Part shown: one piece after another, positions 22,751 through 30,704 of the stretch
Layout of the letters: each line of letters opens with the position of its first letter
Position numbering within the stretch: the first letter of the stretch is position 1
NCBI GenBank assembly: GCA_021324655.1
Contig: JAJPIP010000033.1
Span: 22,966 to 86,965 of the forward strand
Source: Pseudomonadota bacterium
Lineage (GTDB): Bacteria; Chloroflexota; UBA5177
Length of the DNA stretch: 64,000 bases
Direction: 5' to 3'
Notes under the pieces: generated by a model
Told to the model about the DNA's origin: nothing
The model's input: only the letters and a program-made list of their open reading frames with translations
Databases searched by the model: none
Translations under genes and position numbers: made by a program

Positions 22751-24094
22751 TCAGAGCTGCTTCCGCAATTGCTGAATCGGGGAGAGGTAGAGGCGAGTAA
22801 AGGTCGGGAAGGCCAGGATGGTATCGTCGAGAACGTCGATGGGAACCCGAGCACGGATGGCGAGCGTCGCCCATTGGATCCACTCGCCCGCGAGCGGACC
22901 CGCTGCCCAGGCACCCACCAGCACCTGGTCGTGTCGGTCCGCCAGCAGGTGTAACGCTCCCTCGTATCCCTTCCCGTAGGTATCGGTACGAGCCGCTTCC
23001 TCCAGCTCTGCGTGCGCCTGCACGATCTCCACACCCTCCGGCGCTGTGGCGGGGTCGGTCACACCCACGGAGGCGATCTCGGGATCGGTGAAGGTCACCG
23101 CCGGGATGTCGCTGTAGTTGGCGGAACGGGGCTTACCGAGGATATCGGCAGTGGCGATCTGGGCCTGATAGGCGGCGACGTGCGTGAACATGGCGACACC
23201 CGTCACATCCCCGACCGCCCAGACGTTCTCCGCCGCCCGGCAGTGCTCGTCGATGTGGATGCCCTGCTCGGTCGTTTTCACGCCCACCCGATCCAGGCCC
23301 AGGCCATCGACCAGCGCGTGCCGGCCGGTCGCGACCATGACCACCTCTGCGGTGAGTCGCGTCCCATCGTCCAGCGTGACGGTTCGGCCGGTCTCACCGC
23401 ACTCGACTTTGGTAGCCTTCTTGCAGAGGTGGAGCGTGATCCCGTCCCTCTCGAAACGCCGCTGCAGGTATGTCGCCGCATCGGGACTCTCGTGTCCCAG
23501 GAGTTGGTTCGCCTCTTCCACGATCGTCACCGTAGCGCCGAAACTCCGAAACACCTGTCCCAGCTCGCTGCCGACCGCCCCTCCGCCCAGGATTATCACG
23601 CTCTTCGGTACCTCCTGGAAGGAAGTGCCTTTGCGGTTGGTCCAGTATCCGGCCTCCTTGAGCCCCTCGATCGGCGGGATGCTGTTTTCCGAGCCGGTCG
23701 AGACGATGATGCGCCTGGTCTGGAGCGTGTGACCGTTGACCTGCACCTGACCCGGTCCAGCGATACGGGCCTCACCTCGGAGGAAGGCGATCCCGGCCTT
23801 CTGGAAGCCCTCAACCTGCTTCGCGTCATCCCAGTCCCGCACCATCCAGTTGCGGTAGGGGGCGACCTGGGAGAAGTCGAGCTGAGGCGTGCTCGTGCCC
23901 GGTTCGTGCTCCGCATCCTGTGTGATGGTTCCGGGCCGCAGGAGCGTCTTGCTCGGCATGCAGCCCCAGTAGGCGCAGAGGCCGCCAACCAGTTCCTTCT
24001 CGACCACAGCCACCGTCATGCCTGCATCGTTGAGCGCCCAGGCGACGCCTTCGCCACCGGTTCCCGCGCCGATCACCACCGCGTCGTACTCCAC
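22751..24094 (-). CDS. Flavoprotein disulfide reductase (mercuric reductase / dihydrolipoamide dehydrogenase family)
   Basis: A 447-residue FAD- and NAD(P)-dependent class I disulfide oxidoreductase. FAD site GAGTGGEGVAWAL (9-21), redox pair Cys40/Cys45 in GGLCAYWGCMPSK, NAD(P) site ILGGGAVGSELGQVF, second FAD motif VWAVGDVTGVAMFTHVA and the dimer domain from about 325. The C-terminus lacks the His-x4-Glu active-site pair of lipoamide dehydrogenase and the paired Cys of MerA, so the substrate is open. Its start is 10 bases from the stop of the glutaredoxin-like selenoprotein gene, which may supply electrons to it or receive them from it. Confidence 0.85.
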   Translation of the reverse strand: MEYDAVVIGAGTGGEGVAWALNDAGMTVAVVEKELVGGLCAYWGCMPSKTLLRPGTITQDAEHEPGTSTPQLDFSQVAPYRNWMVRDWDDAKQVEGFQKAGIAFLRGEARIAGPGQVQVNGHTLQTRRIIVSTGSENSIPPIEGLKEAGYWTNRKGTSFQEVPKSVIILGGGAVGSELGQVFRSFGATVTIVEEANQLLGHESPDAATYLQRRFERDGITLHLCKKATKVECGETGRTVTLDDGTRLTAEVVMVATGRHALVDGLGLDRVGVKTTEQGIHIDEHCRAAENVWAVGDVTGVAMFTHVAAYQAQIATADILGKPRSANYSDIPAVTFTDPEIASVGVTDPATAPEGVEIVQAHAELEEAARTDTYGKGYEGALHLLADRHDQVLVGAWAAGPLAGEWIQWATLAIRARVPIDVLDDTILAFPTFTRLYLSPIQQLRKQL

Positions 24095-24104
24095 GTCGTC
24101 CCCT

Positions 24105-24341
24105 TTATCCCGCCAGCAAGGCGTCTAGCTTTGTCCGATCGAATCCCACCACGACCTCACCGTCGATGACGGTGACCGGCGTGGTCATGTAGCCGAGCTT
24201 TTCCAGGTCGCCCATCGCGTCCTCATCGGCCGCTACATCTCGTGTCGTGTACGAGACGCCTCTCTGTGAAAGAAACTCTTCCACTTTGGTACAGAAGAGT
24301 CAGCCGCCACTCTGGATGTAGACGACGATCTGCTTGCCCAT
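24105..24341 (-). CDS. Glutaredoxin-like selenoprotein (in-frame UGA)
   Basis: 78 residues if UGA at 24302-24300 is read as selenocysteine: MGKQIVVYIQSGG-U-LFC, then TKVEEFLSQRGVSYTTRDVAADEDA in order, MTTPVTVIDGEVVVGFDR and a TAA stop. This is a small thioredoxin-fold glutaredoxin/NrdH pattern with the cis-Pro (TTPVTVIDG), the second Cys three positions after U (U-x-x-C) and the expected length. The UGA sits exactly at the active-site Cys position. A hairpin with a GU-containing loop lies 15 bases downstream (24284-24266), as for bacterial SECIS elements. An ordinary gene caller would miss it. It is sandwiched between a disulfide reductase gene and an HMA-like gene in one operon. Confidence 0.8.
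24266..24284 (-). promoter_or_regulatory. Candidate bacterial SECIS hairpin
   Basis: On the minus strand a 7-bp stem (GUGGAAG with CUUUCAC, one G-U pair) closes a five-base loop AGUUU containing GU. It begins 15 bases after the UGA, so the loop is 22 bases downstream, within the spacing accepted for SelB-binding hairpins. Confidence 0.6.
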
Positions 24342-24351
24342 CCCCTGCCTC

Positions 24352-24636
24352 TCACCCACGTCGGACCCCTTCAACCACCTCCGATGCCGCTGGGTACTCG
24401 ATCGCCTCCAGCGCCTCGCGGATCGTTGCCAGGCCGATACGCTCCGGATCGTAAAAGACGATGAGCTTCCCGATGGCCTGCTCGATCACCACGGCATCGA
24501 TACCGGGCCAGGATGTTAGTTCCTGGGTAATAATGTCCTCGGCCAGGGTGGCACAGCAGCCGGATGCCACCACCGGGTCCTCGATGAGGCGGGGGACGGC
24601 GAGAGTGATGCTGGCCGACCTGTTAGGGGCGAGCAT
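24352..24636 (-). CDS. HMA-like metal-binding protein
   Basis: 94 residues with the ferredoxin-like fold pattern of heavy-metal-associated domains: LAEDIITQELTSWPGIDAV, then IGKLIVFYDPERIGLATIREALEAIEYP. The usual GMTCxxC loop is replaced by VVASGCCATL with two adjacent Cys, so metal binding may use a CC pair. It overlaps the upstream membrane-protein gene by 14 bases and precedes the selenoprotein gene by 10 bases, placing it in the same metal-handling operon. Confidence 0.6.
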   Translation of the reverse strand: MLAPNRSASITLAVPRLIEDPVVASGCCATLAEDIITQELTSWPGIDAVVIEQAIGKLIVFYDPERIGLATIREALEAIEYPAASEVVEGVRRG

Positions 24637-25138
24637 CTTGCCGTCCCAACCAGAGCAGGATCGAGGCGGCCAGTGCCGCTGTCACGCCGAAGACGAGATG
24701 GCCGACGAAGGCGCGGAGGTGGGTAACCAGCGGGTAGGCGCTGTCCGGCGCGCTGAAGCCAAAGGCTGGCGTCATCCCTTCATCCACTACGACCCACATT
24801 ACGGTGCCGCTGATGGCACCGGCGAAGAGCGGGGTGAGTTTGGTGCGCCGTTGGAAGACGGCCGTCAGGGCGCCCCAGCCCATGCCCAGGCCATAGTGGA
24901 AGAAGATCGTGCCCACGGTCTTGAGCTGCTGCTCGTCCAGGTGCAGGCCGAGCACCTCCGTGGTCCTATGCGCCGCGATGTCGTAGGGAGGACCGGGCCG
25001 CACCCGGTCCTCCTGCTGTCGGGCCTCCGCCGATTCCATCGCGTACAGCTTCATCTCCACCGGCTCCATCACTTTGGTGCCCACGTAGCCGCCGATCAGG
25101 CCGGCAGCGATCTCGGCTACGAGCTGTTTCATCCTCAT
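24623..25138 (-). CDS. Membrane protein, YagU/DUF1440-like
   Basis: 171 residues with an N-terminal hydrophobic segment AEIAAGLIGGYVGTKVM, then a polar loop, then three further membrane segments around GMGWGALTAVF, LFAGAISGTVMWVVVDEG and HLVFGVTAALAASILLWLG. This layout recalls YagU/DUF1440 proteins. Start 25138 is chosen because AAGGAG lies upstream; an earlier TTG-type start has none. It is the first gene of the minus-strand operon that includes the HMA-like protein, the selenoprotein and the flavoprotein, and is divergent from the mer operon. Confidence 0.65.
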   Translation of the reverse strand: MRMKQLVAEIAAGLIGGYVGTKVMEPVEMKLYAMESAEARQQEDRVRPGPPYDIAAHRTTEVLGLHLDEQQLKTVGTIFFHYGLGMGWGALTAVFQRRTKLTPLFAGAISGTVMWVVVDEGMTPAFGFSAPDSAYPLVTHLRAFVGHLVFGVTAALAASILLWLGRQDARP

Positions 25139-25313
25139 GACCGCATCTCCTTGTTGCGTGTACGAGGACACCGCAAGATGCATACCTGTATCAGAATTGC
25201 CTGATGTCCGTCAGCGCGCCACACCGGTGCGGCGCCTATTCGGAGAGGAGAGCGATGGGGCCTCGGACTCCTCAGCTTGTCTCCATCACATATTCATGAT
25301 ATTCTCGGTCAGC

Positions 25314-25333
25314 ACATCACAGATTTCTGATGT
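25314..25333. promoter_or_regulatory. Interrupted palindrome upstream of the mer operon
   Basis: Arms ACATCA and TGATGT are separated by eight bases, with an inner CAGA/TCTG pair. It lies 14 bases before the first mer-operon gene. ArsR/SmtB repressors bind such interrupted repeats, and an ArsR-type gene ends this operon. Confidence 0.35.
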
Positions 25334-25346
25334 AGGGGTGAGACGC

Positions 25347-25598
25347 ATGGCGAGAGATGGGGATCGAGCAGGGCTGGGTGCCGGCGTTCTGGCGGTCGTC
25401 GCCATGACGCTGTGCTGCGCGGGCCCGCTCCTCATCGTCGCCCTCGGGGCGTTGATCGCGGCTGCTGGCTGGGCGGTCCTCGGGCTTAGCGCCGGAGCCA
25501 TCCTCCTCATCCTCGCGATGGCCCTTGCCGTGTACCGCCGGATTTCCCGACCGCCAGCCGCATCACCACCCTCCCCATCGTCACAGCACACGGACTAA
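25347..25598 (+). CDS. Small MerT/MerF-like membrane protein
   Basis: 83 residues, two membrane segments: residues 9-35 with VVAMTLCCAGPLLIVALG and 40-62. The Cys-Cys-x-Gly-Pro pair inside the first helix matches the mercuric-ion uptake proteins MerT, MerF and MerE, which hand Hg(II) to MerA. A GTG three codons earlier (25338) is an alternative start. MerA follows within 12 bases, supporting the assignment. Confidence 0.65.
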   Translation: MARDGDRAGLGAGVLAVVAMTLCCAGPLLIVALGALIAAAGWAVLGLSAGAILLILAMALAVYRRISRPPAASPPSPSSQHTD

Positions 25599-25609
25599 GG
25601 AGGATGCCC

Positions 25610-27259
25610 GTGACCGATACCATACAGATGAAGATTGCGGGTATGACCTGCAGTCACTGCGAGCAGACGGTCGAGCAGGCCCTCTCGACGGCAGGGGCGA
25701 CGGATGCATCTGCCGACTTCCGACGCGGTCAGGCCACATTCCAGTGGTCCGACGACAAGGATCTCGGGAGCGCCAAGGATGCGGTCGCCCAGGCCGGCTA
25801 CCAACCGGAGGGCGTCCAGGTGCTGAAGGGGAGCAGCGAGCGAGCGAGAGCACGATCTGACGGTGGAGGTTGGAACCTCGCTATCCTCGGCTCCGGCTCC
25901 GCGGCCTTTGCGGCGGCTATCCGGGCCCGAGATGCGGGGGCACGCGTCGTCATGATCGAGCAGAGCACCCTAGGCGGGACCTGCGTCAACGTCGGCTGCG
26001 TTCCCTCCAAGGCCACGGTGGCCGCCGCCGATCTCTACTATCGGGCCGGACATAACCCGTTCGGCGGCACGAGCACTCAAGCTGCCGGCGTTGATCTGAA
26101 GGCGCTCGTCGCGCAGAAGGGCGACCTGGTGAGCCAGATGCGCCGCGAGAAGTACGCCGACCTGGTGGAGGAATATGGCTGGACAGTGCTCCACGGCCGC
26201 GCCGCCTTCGCCGATGACACCACCCTGATGGTTGACGGCGAGCCCCTCTCCGCTGACCACTACCTCATCGCGACCGGCGCCTCTCCTGCGATCCCGCCCA
26301 TTCCAGGCCTTCGCGACGTAGGCTATCTGACCAGCACCACCGCCCTGGAGCTCACTGAGCTGCCGGAGTCCCTGGTCGTGATCGGCGCCAATGCCATCGG
26401 CCTGGAGATGGGCCAGCTCTTCCTCCACCTGGGCTCGAGAGTGACCTTTCTGGAGGTGGTGGACCGCATTGCACCGTTTGAGGAGCCGGAGATCAGCGCG
26501 GCGCTGACCAAGGTGCTGACCGACCAGGGGGCGGAGGTGCTGGCCAGCGCCCACATCCTCCAAGTCGAGAGACACGGCGAACAGCGCCGAGTACAGGTCG
26601 AGATGGGACCTAAGACGCGCGTCATCGAAGCAGCCCAGGTGCTCGTCGCGACGGGGCGGCGTCCGAATACGGCGCATCTCCAACTCGATCACGCCGGGAT
26701 CAAGACCGATGGGCGCGGCAGCGTCACCGTGGACGAGCACCTGCAAACCAGCAATCGCCGGGTCTGGGCCGCTGGCGACGTGACCGGGGCGCCCCAGTTT
26801 GTCTACGTCTCCGCCTACCAGGGCACGGTTGCCGCCGACAATATGCTCAACAGCAACAGCCGCATCGTCGATCTCTCGGCCCTGCCCCGCGTCACCTTCA
26901 CCACACCGCAGATCGCGAGCGTCGGAATGACCGAGCAGGACGCGGCGCGCGAAGGCTACGCGCCCAAGACCTCGCTCCTCCCCCTCAGCGCCGTCCCCCG
27001 CGCGCTGGTCAATCAGGAGACGCGCGGTCTCTTCAAGCTGGTGGCCGACGAGGTCACCGACAAACTGCTGGGCGTCCACATCCTGGCGGACAACGCCGGT
27101 GACGTCATCTATTCCGGCGTGCTGGCGATCAAGTTCAACCTGACTGTCACCGACATTACCACCACCTTCGATCCGTATCTAACCATGGCCGAGGGCTTCA
27201 AGCTGGCGGCGCAGACCTTCGGCAAGGACGTCAGTAAGCTGTCCTGCTGCGCGGCGTAA
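25610..27259 (+). CDS. merA: Mercuric reductase with N-terminal HMA domain
   Basis: Reduces Hg(II) to volatile Hg(0) with NADPH. Residues 5-70 are a heavy-metal-associated domain with GMTCSHC (Cys14, Cys17). The FAD site is LGSGSAAFAAAIRARDAG, the redox pair is GGTCVNVGCVPSK (about 122-134), the NADPH site is VVIGANAIGLEMGQLF and the second FAD motif is VWAAGDVTG. The C-terminal Cys pair SCCAA that delivers Hg(II) to the partner subunit is present. AAGGAGG directly abuts ATG 25604, so the GTG at 25610 with proper spacing is the likelier start. MerB follows after 13 bases. Confidence 0.95.
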   Translation: MTDTIQMKIAGMTCSHCEQTVEQALSTAGATDASADFRRGQATFQWSDDKDLGSAKDAVAQAGYQPEGVQVLKGSSERARARSDGGGWNLAILGSGSAAFAAAIRARDAGARVVMIEQSTLGGTCVNVGCVPSKATVAAADLYYRAGHNPFGGTSTQAAGVDLKALVAQKGDLVSQMRREKYADLVEEYGWTVLHGRAAFADDTTLMVDGEPLSADHYLIATGASPAIPPIPGLRDVGYLTSTTALELTELPESLVVIGANAIGLEMGQLFLHLGSRVTFLEVVDRIAPFEEPEISAALTKVLTDQGAEVLASAHILQVERHGEQRRVQVEMGPKTRVIEAAQVLVATGRRPNTAHLQLDHAGIKTDGRGSVTVDEHLQTSNRRVWAAGDVTGAPQFVYVSAYQGTVAADNMLNSNSRIVDLSALPRVTFTTPQIASVGMTEQDAAREGYAPKTSLLPLSAVPRALVNQETRGLFKLVADEVTDKLLGVHILADNAGDVIYSGVLAIKFNLTVTDITTTFDPYLTMAEGFKLAAQTFGKDVSKLSCCAA

Positions 27260-27272
27260 TCAGGAGGAAACC

Positions 27273-27917
27273 ATGCTGAACGATGCCGATGTAGCCGCGA
27301 CCTGGCTCGACCGGTCCACGCTGCCGCCCCTGGAGGAATGCGTGCTGTCCGAGGCCTTCTGGCGGCTCCTTGCCGGGAACCCTGTCCTCCCGACCGATAT
27401 CTGCGGTGCCACAAACCTCTTGCCGCAAGATGTGGAGAACATCCTGACGACCCTGCAAGCCGAGCGCTGTCTGCGGCGCGATGCGTCAGGAGCCGTGGTG
27501 GCAGCTCGGGGTCTGATGACCGCTCCCTCCACGCATCTCCTGGTCACCAATCGGGGCAGCGTCTACACGCAATGCACGGTCGATGCCGTCGGCATTCCGG
27601 CGGCGCTCGGTCTGGCGGCGGGGGTCGAGGACCACTGCGCCTCCTGCGGCAACCGCGTGGACGCGACGATCAGCCAGGCGCGCGACGTGACGACTGATCC
27701 GGCCTCGGCCGTCATCGTGATGGCGCGCTGCGACTCGTGGGCGGAAGACGGCATCCCGACCGTCTGCCGCGAGACGAACTTTTTCTGCTCGCGCGATCAT
27801 GCCGACGCGTGGCAGCGGGAGCGGGCGACCCTGCCTGGGACGATTCTTTCTCCCTCGGAGGCGGCTGCGATCGGGCGGAGGATCTGGGGCCCGTTCGCGC
27901 GGGAGGAGCAGCCATGA
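27273..27917 (+). CDS. merB: Organomercurial (alkylmercury) lyase
   Basis: Cleaves the carbon-mercury bond by protonolysis and passes Hg(II) to MerA. The catalytic triad pattern is present: Cys101 and Asp104 in TQCTVDAVGIP and Cys172 in CRETNFFCS, matching Cys96/Asp99/Cys159 of the well-studied enzyme. Length (214 residues) is typical. The N-terminal winged-helix-like region TDICGATNLLPQDVENIL is also family-like. AGGAGG precedes the ATG. Its TGA overlaps the next start. Confidence 0.93.
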   Translation: MLNDADVAATWLDRSTLPPLEECVLSEAFWRLLAGNPVLPTDICGATNLLPQDVENILTTLQAERCLRRDASGAVVAARGLMTAPSTHLLVTNRGSVYTQCTVDAVGIPAALGLAAGVEDHCASCGNRVDATISQARDVTTDPASAVIVMARCDSWAEDGIPTVCRETNFFCSRDHADAWQRERATLPGTILSPSEAAAIGRRIWGPFAREEQP

Positions 27918-28525
27918 AACTGACGCCGGTCTCCGTCACGGTCCTTCTCATCTGCCTCGCCCTCAGCACGGCCGCGTCGGTGTCGGGAACAACGCCGGCA
28001 TCGGCCCGTGCCGCGATCCACCGAACGGCTGAGATACAGTCGCTTGCCGGCTACTTTCCTGCTGCCCGGCAGTACCCGGCCGGGTACAAAGCCATGGCGG
28101 TTCAGCAGTATTCGAATCCGGGTCAGCTGTTCACGAATGGGAACGTCTCGCTGGCGCGGCGCGATCGCCTCATGATGGGTGCCATGCAAACCGCGATCAA
28201 CCGGCATGATGTCGTGGCGACGATCATGATCGCGCGTTTTCGCACCCCGACGCCGGCTCGCCGGTTCAGTTCCTCAGTCCAGTCCGATGTCACTCCAGAC
28301 GACAAGGAGAAGAGCGGGACAATCCGCAGTCTCGGTTCGACCCGAGCGCGGTACGTGACTGGGGACTGTGCCGGGTGCGGCCCCACCGCGCCGCCGCTCT
28401 ATCAAGTGTTCTTCGCGCGTGGTCCCATCTTTGTCGAGATAAGCACACAGCCCCGCGATCAGACCGCGACCCAGTATCTCGCGAGGCTAATCGACGGCAA
28501 GCTGAAGAGCCGAGGATTCCGGTAG
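27914..28525 (+). CDS. Secreted protein of the mer operon, 203 aa
   Basis: The start overlaps the merB stop (ATGA). Residues 1-32 form a signal peptide (KLTPVSVTVLLICLALSTA ... ASA). The mature part has no recognised family; it contains SLGSTRARYVTGDCAGCGP with a Cys pair that could bind metal or form a disulfide, and QVFFARGPIFVEIST. Its place inside the mer operon suggests extracytoplasmic mercury handling, which is an inference. Confidence 0.7.
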   Translation: MKLTPVSVTVLLICLALSTAASVSGTTPASARAAIHRTAEIQSLAGYFPAARQYPAGYKAMAVQQYSNPGQLFTNGNVSLARRDRLMMGAMQTAINRHDVVATIMIARFRTPTPARRFSSSVQSDVTPDDKEKSGTIRSLGSTRARYVTGDCAGCGPTAPPLYQVFFARGPIFVEISTQPRDQTATQYLARLIDGKLKSRGFR

Positions 28526-28538
28526 GAGGCAGACACCA

Positions 28539-29069
28539 TTGGAGCATTCGCTGTCCCGCCTGCCGGCGCCTGTTGCCGAGGTTGCCGGCATACTCCGCTA
28601 CCGCCTGCTCTTTCTGCTGGTGGCCGCATTCGTGACCGGCGCCTACACCGTCCTTCTTCCCTTCTCCTTCACCCAGCGCCTCTCGTTGGAGAACTGGCAC
28701 TATCTCACTCCCGAGCTCGCCGCGTTCAGCATCGCCTTCGGTCTGCTGATTGCCCTCACCCTCACCGTCCAGGTCTATGCCATGAGCCGGGTGATGCAGG
28801 TGAACGGGCAAGCCCTCACGGTTGGCGCCGTGATTGCCAGCCTCCTCCCGAACATGTTGTGCTGCACCCCCATCGTGCCAACCTTGCTCGCTGTCTTCGG
28901 CTTCTCCACGGTCAGCATCTACGGCCTGAGCGGGCGGATCCAGAGCTTCTTTGCGCTCAACGATACCTACATCCTCCTGGCCAGTCTGATCCTGCTAGCC
29001 GGCTCAGCCATCTGGAGTGTGCGCCGGGTGAGCACGGCAGCGTGTCTGAGACATGAGGAGTGCTGCTAG
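28539..29069 (+). CDS. Membrane protein of the mer operon with CC motif
   Basis: 176 residues, four predicted membrane segments: LLFLLVAAFVTGAYTVLL, AAFSIAFGLLIALTLTVQV, GAVIASLLPNMLCCTPIVP and ILLASLILLAGSAIW. The intramembrane NMLCCTP motif and a Cys-rich tail (CLRHEECC) are mercury-transporter-like features, so a second uptake or export protein is possible. The start is TTG 28539 with GGAGG upstream. The next gene begins at the base after its stop codon. Confidence 0.6.
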   Translation: MEHSLSRLPAPVAEVAGILRYRLLFLLVAAFVTGAYTVLLPFSFTQRLSLENWHYLTPELAAFSIAFGLLIALTLTVQVYAMSRVMQVNGQALTVGAVIASLLPNMLCCTPIVPTLLAVFGFSTVSIYGLSGRIQSFFALNDTYILLASLILLAGSAIWSVRRVSTAACLRHEECC

Positions 29070-29717
29070 ATGACGGCCAATCGTGCACAGCAAGGCAGCC
29101 GGAAGGCGCGGCGGCAGGAGGCACGCCAGGCGGCGAAGCAGGTCCACTATCGCCGGACTCCCGCTTGGCGCATCTCGCTCACTCGCTATAAGTGGCTGGT
29201 CGGCGGGGCGTTGGTCGTCGTGGCTGTGGTCGCCCTGCTCGTCCTGAGTCAGCGCCAGAAGGCCTCCCAGCTGGCGATCGGTTCTCCGGCCCCATCCGGC
29301 ACGTTCACGACGGTCAACGGGCAGACTGCGAGCACGGCATCGCTGCGCGGCAAGCCGACCCTGCTCTGGTTCGTGACGACTTGGTGCCCCAGCTGTCAGA
29401 GCGGGACACAGGTCATGGCTCAGAACATTCGCAAGCTGCATGCAGATGGCGTGCGGGTAGAAGAGCTTGAGCTCTACAACAACCTGGGCGGCCAGGGGCC
29501 AGACGTTCCGAGCTTCCAACGGAGCTACGCGGGGAGAGCCGCATACAATCCCAGCTGGGGCTGGGGGATAGCCTCGCAGCAGCTCAGCTCCACCTACGAT
29601 CCGAAAGGCTACCTCGACATCTACTACCTGCTCGACGCGAATGGGAATATCAGCTACATCAATGGCTCCCCTGGTGCCACCATGCCGTCCCTGCTGCGCG
29701 CAGCCTCGCAGGTATGA
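29070..29717 (+). CDS. Membrane-anchored TlpA-like thioredoxin
   Basis: 215 residues: a basic N-terminus, a membrane anchor at about 46-63 (LVGGALVVVAVVALLVLS), then an extracytoplasmic thioredoxin domain of the AhpC/TlpA type beginning IGSPAPSGTFTTVNG, with redox motif TTWCPSCQSG and the cis-Pro region near the end. It would reduce or oxidise exported Cys pairs, for instance in the secreted and membrane proteins encoded directly upstream. It is the last gene before the ArsR regulator gene. Confidence 0.75.
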   Translation: MTANRAQQGSRKARRQEARQAAKQVHYRRTPAWRISLTRYKWLVGGALVVVAVVALLVLSQRQKASQLAIGSPAPSGTFTTVNGQTASTASLRGKPTLLWFVTTWCPSCQSGTQVMAQNIRKLHADGVRVEELELYNNLGGQGPDVPSFQRSYAGRAAYNPSWGWGIASQQLSSTYDPKGYLDIYYLLDANGNISYINGSPGATMPSLLRAASQV

Positions 29718-29820
29718 GATCCCGCTCATCTATCCCTGGCGGAATGGTGAGGGCGTCAGCTCGTCGAACGTCGCTCGCCGCCCTGGATTGACGGACCATG
29801 GGTAGGAAGGTAGGTATAGT

Positions 29821-30186
29821 GTGACTGTGACAGACACCTTTCCCGCGTCGCGCTCCGAAACGACCGAACTCCCTGAGAACCCTGCGGCCGAGCTCTTCCA
29901 GGTCCTCGCCTCGCCCATCCGTCTGGCCGCGGTTCAGCTGCTGCTGGAGGGGGAGCGAACGGTGAGCGAGTTGATGTCTGAGCTGAACGTCGCCCAGAGC
30001 CGGCTCTCGAACCACCTGGCCTGTCTCCGGAACTGCGGCGTGGTCCAGACCCGCCGCCACGGTAACTTCATCTATTACGCAGTGGCGGACCGACGCGTTG
30101 CCGACTTGGTGCGGATCGGGGAGGAGCTCGCCGCCGCTAATGCCGACGAGCTGGCGCACTGCGACGTGCTGCAGCAGGAGCGGTGA
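29821..30186 (+). CDS. ArsR/SmtB-family regulator of the mer region
   Basis: 121 residues. The winged helix is at 25-105: AAELFQVLASPIRLAAVQLL, ERTVSELMSELNVAQSRLSNHLACLRNCGVVQTRRHGN and FIYYAVAD, in family order. Cys in the recognition-helix region (LACLRNC) and in AHCDVL near the C-terminus could sense Hg(II) or As(III). The start is GTG. No MerR gene is present in the window, so this protein is the obvious candidate regulator of the mer operon, as in some actinobacterial mer operons. Confidence 0.82.
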   Translation: MTVTDTFPASRSETTELPENPAAELFQVLASPIRLAAVQLLLEGERTVSELMSELNVAQSRLSNHLACLRNCGVVQTRRHGNFIYYAVADRRVADLVRIGEELAAANADELAHCDVLQQER

Positions 30187-30683
30187 CGAGTCGGCGACCG
30201 AGAGGCGACACCCGACCGGGTCCGGGTCTTGGAGCAGGCCGCGAAAGCTCGACGATCGCCGCTAGCATCGTATTGGGCACGCTGCGAATGCACACTCGTA
30301 CGTGGTGCGCTTTGACCACAATTTGACAAGGATTCCGACGGAAGACTGCTCGTCAGAACGCGACAATCCGGTACGGGCGCTCCGTGAAGGCGTGTTCCGA
30401 TGCCGCCCGAAATCCCCTCCATTCGCCTTGTCTAATGTCGGGACGAGATACGGTTGGAGCACGTCGCTGAACAGTGACCAACGCTGGGCATCCAGCGCTT
30501 CGGACCGGTAGTCGTCTCGACCGGGATGAACCGGCACTCGCCGCCCACCGCGTTGTTCTCGGCCCGAGTAAAATCGCGCGGGTAGCTACTGGGAGATCAT
30601 ACGCTTGCCATGTTTTTCCTCCCCACGGAGGGGCCTGATCACCACACCCGTGTCGTACGCCATATAGTAATGATGGTTGATGT
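30187..30683. other. Intergenic region between mer and ars blocks
   Basis: No convincing gene. Bases 30308-30327 carry CTTTGACCACAATTTGAC, the left-end sequence of the integration-site repeat found at 45531, 51612 and 61257, but the rest of that repeat is not recognisable here. AT-rich sequence at 30650-30680 probably holds the promoter of the ars genes. Confidence 0.4.
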
Positions 30684-30704
30684 ATGGGAAGAGGTGGTTA
30701 CACG

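Noticed and set aside
24242..24454. Plus-strand ORF opposite the selenoprotein
   Set aside because: Composition is that of an antisense frame; the minus-strand reading has clear family motifs.
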